The position numbers were made by a program, and so were the translations under genes. DNA of 64,000 nucleotides from Bacteroidaceae bacterium (GTDB lineage: Bacteria > Bacteroidota > Bacteroidia > Bacteroidales > Bacteroidaceae). The stretch spans positions 20,877 through 84,876 of the forward strand of contig JAGBGU010000075.1 in NCBI GenBank assembly GCA_017935785.1, written 5' to 3'. The notes beneath the pieces were generated by a model. The model had not been told where the DNA came from. It did no database searches and saw only the letters and a program-made list of their open reading frames with translations. Positions 63,677 through 64,000 of the stretch are shown piece by piece; the stretch's first letter is position 1; each line of letters starts with the position of its first letter.

Positions 63677-63900
63677 CGAATTTCTTGTCACTGACCCCTC
63701 TTAACTGAGCCCTGAAGCCCTCGACTTTGGCGTTGAACGATTCTGCCGATGCATAAATTATCACGATTTAGTGTGCCTCATCACACGCGGTTTTGCGGTG
63801 CCCCAATTTTTGGATAACCTTATTGTAATAAATTAGTTCCGCCAACAGGTTATTATTGTTTTATTGCTGTCCGGTAAAACTCAAAATAGCACAAGACCTT

Positions 63901-63940
63901 AGTCCGAACTCCTTTATAATTAAGGATTCGGACTTTTTCA
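63901..63940 (+). terminator. Hairpin terminator near the window end
   Basis: AGTCCGAA and TCCTT pair with AAGGA and TTCGGACT (bulged C), followed by TTTTTC. The transcript it would stop is unknown; 63768-63900 contains no gene I can support. Confidence 0.75.
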
Positions 63941-63945
63941 TGATA

Positions 63946-63995
63946 AAAGCAAGCCCCCCTAACTAAAAAGTATTGGTTGTGGGGGTGCTTTTTGT
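63946..63995 (+). terminator. Second hairpin with U-run at the window end
   Basis: AAAAGCAAGCCCCC pairs imperfectly with GGGGGTGCTTTT, followed by TTTG. The left arm carries an extra A, and the loop is about 20 bases. It could be a terminator, or the leader structure of a gene outside the window. Confidence 0.55.
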
Positions 63996-64000
63996 ACTTC

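Larger units (their letters stand above)
62233..63767 (-). pseudogene. ISL3-family transposase C-terminal remnant, split by the IS256 element
   Basis: On the minus strand 63767-63669 encodes ASAESFNAKVEGFRAQLRG followed by VSDKKFVIF, the conserved C-terminal end of ISL3-type DDE transposases. The matching end, RLVKIFG and a TAA stop, lies at 62256-62233 on the other side of the IS256 element. Removing 62265-63668 and one copy of GAAGATGA joins them in one frame (VSDKKFVIFRLVKIFG then stop). Upstream of 63767 the frame meets a stop (TAA, 63768-63770), and no further ISL3 homology was recognised, so only the last 40 codons remain. The remnant predates the IS256 insertion. Confidence 0.88.

Noticed and set aside
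1..64000. tRNA, rRNA or known riboswitch genes
   Set aside because: I looked for tRNA arm patterns, CCA ends and common leader motifs in the intergenic regions and found none that I could support by eye.

Overview
The window is chromosomal DNA from a member of the order Bacteroidales, probably the Prevotellaceae/Bacteroidaceae. Pointers are the -7 element TAnnTTTG with an upstream TTG/TTTG in front of many genes, the absence of clear Shine-Dalgarno sites, a complete Bat (aerotolerance) operon, families typical of the phylum (DUF4270, DUF1080, DUF4295, HU fused to LysM), a short GT5 glycogen synthase beside panC-panD, and a giant surface protein ending in the Bacteroidales NING...GLYIIDGKKV-type tail. 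No rRNA or tRNA gene was seen.

Layout. 0-5.3 kb: DUF554 membrane protein (cut by the window edge), a Cys-rich DUF1080 lipoprotein, a 66-residue orphan, an amidase with a long Lys/Ala/Thr tail overlapping an ABC ATPase, and its FetB-type permease. 5.67-13.05 kb: one 2458-residue repetitive surface protein with a strong terminator, followed by an intergenic region carrying three successive arrays with an exact 22-bp period. 13.6-17.8 kb (minus): rpmA-rplU, and the group NhaC antiporter, DUF3298 lipoprotein, rsmG, MBL hydrolase. 18-24.7 kb (plus): map-tsaD, rpmB-rpmG-DUF4295, ftsY-rimO, an HU protein and an HU-TM-LysM protein.

24.8-41.0 kb (plus): MoxR, DUF58, BatD-like, BatA, BatB, BatC, BatD, BatE, then with overlaps or tiny gaps a PAP2 phosphatase, a 1163-residue unorthodox two-part sensor kinase, its response regulator, a miniature AbgT-like membrane protein and a UvrD-type helicase. 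This long gene run, with a kinase lacking the usual histidine and carrying a second degenerate kinase-like half, is the best candidate for an undescribed system. A 42-bp tandem repeat separates it from the convergent CapA-DUF4270-GT5 operon (41.4-44.9 kb, minus).

45-52 kb (plus): panC-panD, a YjbR-family protein, gyrA and two related TPR proteins. 52.3-55.0 kb (minus): pyrB-pyrI-glyA. 55.2-62.1 kb (plus): a cell-envelope/glycogen operon of a class A PBP, kdsB, a MORN-repeat protein, a YhcH protein and glgB, closed by a terminator. 62.2-63.8 kb: an IS256-family element (62265-63668) with 8-bp target duplications sits inside the 3' end of an older ISL3-family transposase remnant; removing the element and one duplication restores the ISL3 reading frame exactly. 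The last 230 bases hold only two terminator-like hairpins.

Functionally the window is mostly housekeeping (translation, tRNA modification, secretion, pyrimidine, pantothenate and folate-linked one-carbon metabolism, DNA topology) combined with envelope-associated genes. Family assignments come from motifs read by eye; no database search was run.
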